Shown: piece after piece, positions 32,428 through 34,075 of the stretch | How positions within the stretch are numbered: position 1 is the first letter of the stretch | How the letters are laid out: the number at the start of each line of letters is the position of its first letter | DNA from: DALYJJ01 sp031969915 | GTDB lineage: Bacteria > Acidobacteriota > Terriglobia > Bryobacterales > Bryobacteraceae | NCBI GenBank assembly: GCA_031969915.1 | Contig: DALYJJ010000061.1 | Coordinates: forward strand, 1-34,075 | Direction: 5' to 3' | DNA length: 34,075 nt | Notes under the pieces: generated by a model | Databases searched by the model: none | Told to the model about the DNA's origin: nothing | Seen by the model: only the letters and a program-made list of their open reading frames with translations | Program-made: the position numbers and the translations under genes

Positions 32428-33858
32428 TTAGCCGCGCTTCACGGGCGCGGCCGCGGCGGGCTTGGCCGGCTCGGCGGGCGTGCGGCCCATTTTCTCGATC
32501 TCATTGAAGTAGACGCGCCGCTGCTCGTCCATGGCGAGGTTCGAGAGGATCACGGCGATGGAGTCCTGCATGCCGACCTCGAGGTTTGCACGGGGCGTGC
32601 GCACGGCCTTGACGTCCTCGAAGAAGCTGGCCAACTGGGTATCCACGGGGTTGACGTCCTCTTCGGGAACCATGATGCCCTTGGCGTAGAGCCAGCGGCG
32701 GGCGAACTTCATTTCCTTCTCGATGAAGCTCTCCTTGCCGCTCATCAGGTCGCGGTCGAGGAGGATGGGCAGGGACTGGCCGGGCTTGGCGGCCTTCATG
32801 GTGGCGCCCGCGACCCATTTTTCGTCCTTTTTCTTCTTCTCGTCGACCTTGGGCGGATTCGGTTCCTGGAACCAGATGCCGGTGGGGAGCGCTTCGTCGA
32901 AGCCGACGGTGATGTGGATGGCGCCCTGGGTGCCCATGATCATCTCTCCCATTTCGTTGCGCTGGCCGTTGAGCAGCGGCAGGTGGGAACAGGTCGGGAT
33001 GGACGTGTAGACCATGCGGCGGCCCTTCGGATAGCGGTAGACGAGCTGGATCTGATCGTAGACGTCGCGGCCGTCCTTGGAGAAATCGAGCGAACCGTCG
33101 CCGATCACGGATTCGGGGGTCATGCCGAGCATCCAATCGGCGATGTCGATCTGGTGGGAGGCGAGCTCGGCGACGAGGCCGCCGGAGAATTCGCGGAAGA
33201 GGCGCCAGTTGGCGAGCTTCGGCTGGTCGGGCTTCATCTTCCAGCCGGGGTTGCGGTGCCATTGGGCGTGGACGTGGGTGACGTCGCCGAGCAGGCCTTT
33301 CTCGATCATCTGCCGCGCCGCCTGGTACATCTTGCTGTAGCGGCGCTGGAGGCCCACCTGGAGGATCTGCTTGGGGCGCTCGTGGCTCAACTGCCGGAGG
33401 GCGTGGACTTCTTCGGGCCTGAAGACGAGGCTCTTTTCGCAGAAGACGTGTTTGCCGGCGAGGAGCACGTCCTTGGTGACGCGGAAGTGCTCGAACAGCG
33501 GCGTGACGACGAACACGGCGTCGATGTCCTTCTGGGACAGGAGTTCGCGGTAGTCCTTGTACTTTCTGGGATTCGTGCCGATGGTTTCGGCGCCGCGTCC
33601 GAGCGCGGTGTCGTTGATGTCGCAGATGGCGATGCAGCGCCCGTTGTCGATGCCCTTGAGGTGCTTGAGCAGGTAGGAGCCGCGGCTGCCCGTTCCAACC
33701 ATGCCGTACTGCACCTGGTCATTCGCAGCCTTCACCTTCTGAATGAACGGTGCGCCCTGAAGCTGGGAGGCGGCGGCGGCGACGGTGGCGGCGCCAGCGA
33801 TTTTCACAACGTCTCGACGGGTGAGGTCGTTGCTCTCGGCCACGTTCTTATCGGACAT
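32428..33858 (-). CDS. TAT-exported Gfo/Idh/MocA-family oxidoreductase
   Basis: The 476-aa protein has a twin-arginine signal (DLTRRDVVKIAGAATVAAAA), then a Rossmann domain (YGMVGTGSRGSYLLKHLKGI; the dinucleotide-binding GTGSRG), DAVFVVTPLFEHFRVTKDVL, and the EKS motif (CEKSLVF), where most members have EKP. C-terminal substrate-domain pieces include ELASHQIDIADWMLGMTPES. Family members oxidise sugars or sugar alcohols with NAD(P); exported members with TAT signals are common in Acidobacteria, Planctomycetes and Bacteroidetes and may bring their cofactor folded. The C-terminus is an Ala/Pro-rich tail. Substrate is unknown. It is convergent to the PLP enzyme gene. Confidence 0.93.
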   Translation of the reverse strand: MSDKNVAESNDLTRRDVVKIAGAATVAAAASQLQGAPFIQKVKAANDQVQYGMVGTGSRGSYLLKHLKGIDNGRCIAICDINDTALGRGAETIGTNPRKYKDYRELLSQKDIDAVFVVTPLFEHFRVTKDVLLAGKHVFCEKSLVFRPEEVHALRQLSHERPKQILQVGLQRRYSKMYQAARQMIEKGLLGDVTHVHAQWHRNPGWKMKPDQPKLANWRLFREFSGGLVAELASHQIDIADWMLGMTPESVIGDGSLDFSKDGRDVYDQIQLVYRYPKGRRMVYTSIPTCSHLPLLNGQRNEMGEMIMGTQGAIHITVGFDEALPTGIWFQEPNPPKVDEKKKKDEKWVAGATMKAAKPGQSLPILLDRDLMSGKESFIEKEMKFARRWLYAKGIMVPEEDVNPVDTQLASFFEDVKAVRTPRANLEVGMQDSIAVILSNLAMDEQRRVYFNEIEKMGRTPAEPAKPAAAAPVKRG

Positions 33859-33961
33859 AGGCGAATCCTCGGATGGGGGAGATCTGGCTTTGATTTTGCC
33901 ATCCCAAGTCTATCGTGGTTCGGAAGGGGTGTGCAATGAAGGAGCGGGGGGCGGAGGGGCC

Positions 33962-34075
33962 CTAGGCCGCCAGCTCCGCACGGCGGCAGGTGAACTTGAG
34001 GGCCTCCGGCCCGGCGTCGGCCTTGACGCGCGAGGTGGGTTCCACGCGGCCGGCGGCGACGAGCGCGGCGAGGGG
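33962..34075 (-). CDS. 3' end of an unidentified gene (partial)
   Basis: The window ends inside a minus-strand reading frame that closes at the TAG at 33962-33964. The visible 37 residues read ...AALVAAGRVEPTSRVKADAGPEAL and end KFTCRRAELAA. High GC and the codon pattern fit coding sequence, but the piece is too short to name. It would be transcribed toward the oxidoreductase, with 103 bp between. Confidence 0.4.
   Translation of the reverse strand, partial: PLAALVAAGRVEPTSRVKADAGPEALKFTCRRAELAA

Noticed and set aside
32914..33939. 341-aa plus-strand open frame over the oxidoreductase
   Set aside because: Val/Gly/Ala/Asp-rich shadow of the TAT oxidoreductase gene.

Overview
The window looks like chromosome from an acidobacterium of the Solibacter/Bryobacter type. 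The DNA is GC-rich. It carries two PadR-regulator plus 'orphan' FtsX/MacB-type permease pairs (the ADOP and PadR families known to be expanded in Acidobacteria), an ECF sigma factor of the kind common in Acidobacteria and Planctomycetes, and TAT-exported Gfo/Idh/MocA oxidoreductases. No database search was possible, so the lineage is inferred from gene families.

Layout. 1-5.1 kb: a SnoaL-like protein, a secreted Ala/Pro-rich protein, a large sensor protein (periplasmic beta-propeller, one membrane helix, cytoplasmic Ser/Thr kinase), and an ECF sigma factor whose 3' end overlaps the kinase gene tail to tail. 5.2-6.8 kb: toxin-antitoxin debris (a frameshifted VapC relic, then an excisionase-type antitoxin with a frameshifted PIN toxin) followed by tRNA-Gly(GCC). 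6.9-12.3 kb: the replication-origin region, with dnaA, a DnaA-box-rich spacer (probable oriC), dnaN and gyrB; recF is absent from this cluster. 12.4-16.2 kb: a secreted TPR protein facing a dxr-rseP operon.

16.2-31 kb is an accessory stretch with more gaps and decayed genes. It holds a hydroxyacid dehydrogenase, an orphan HTH antitoxin, a beta-lactamase-fold gene between two copies of a hairpin-forming repeat, a DUF433/DUF5615 toxin-antitoxin pair, and a truncated, nonsense-interrupted S41 peptidase. Two convergent PadR-ADOP operons follow, then an unrecognised 491-aa protein and a shortened efflux-adaptor protein. A 3'-terminal ADOP fragment, a partial copy of the end of the neighbouring ADOP gene, lies directly upstream of the adaptor gene. 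31-34 kb: a Cys/Met-metabolism PLP enzyme, a bidirectional terminator, a Gfo/Idh/MocA oxidoreductase and the 3' end of an unidentified gene.

How the genes relate: dnaA/oriC/dnaN/gyrB form the replication-initiation block; dxr (isoprenoid synthesis) and rseP (regulated intramembrane proteolysis) are co-transcribed; the propeller-kinase and ECF sigma factor are a plausible signalling pair. Each PadR overlaps its permease by ATGA and probably controls it. The most unusual items are the propeller-kinase/sigma pair, the adaptor lacking its coiled-coil and lipoyl parts next to ADOP genes, the ADOP-tail duplication, and the repeats around the beta-lactamase gene.
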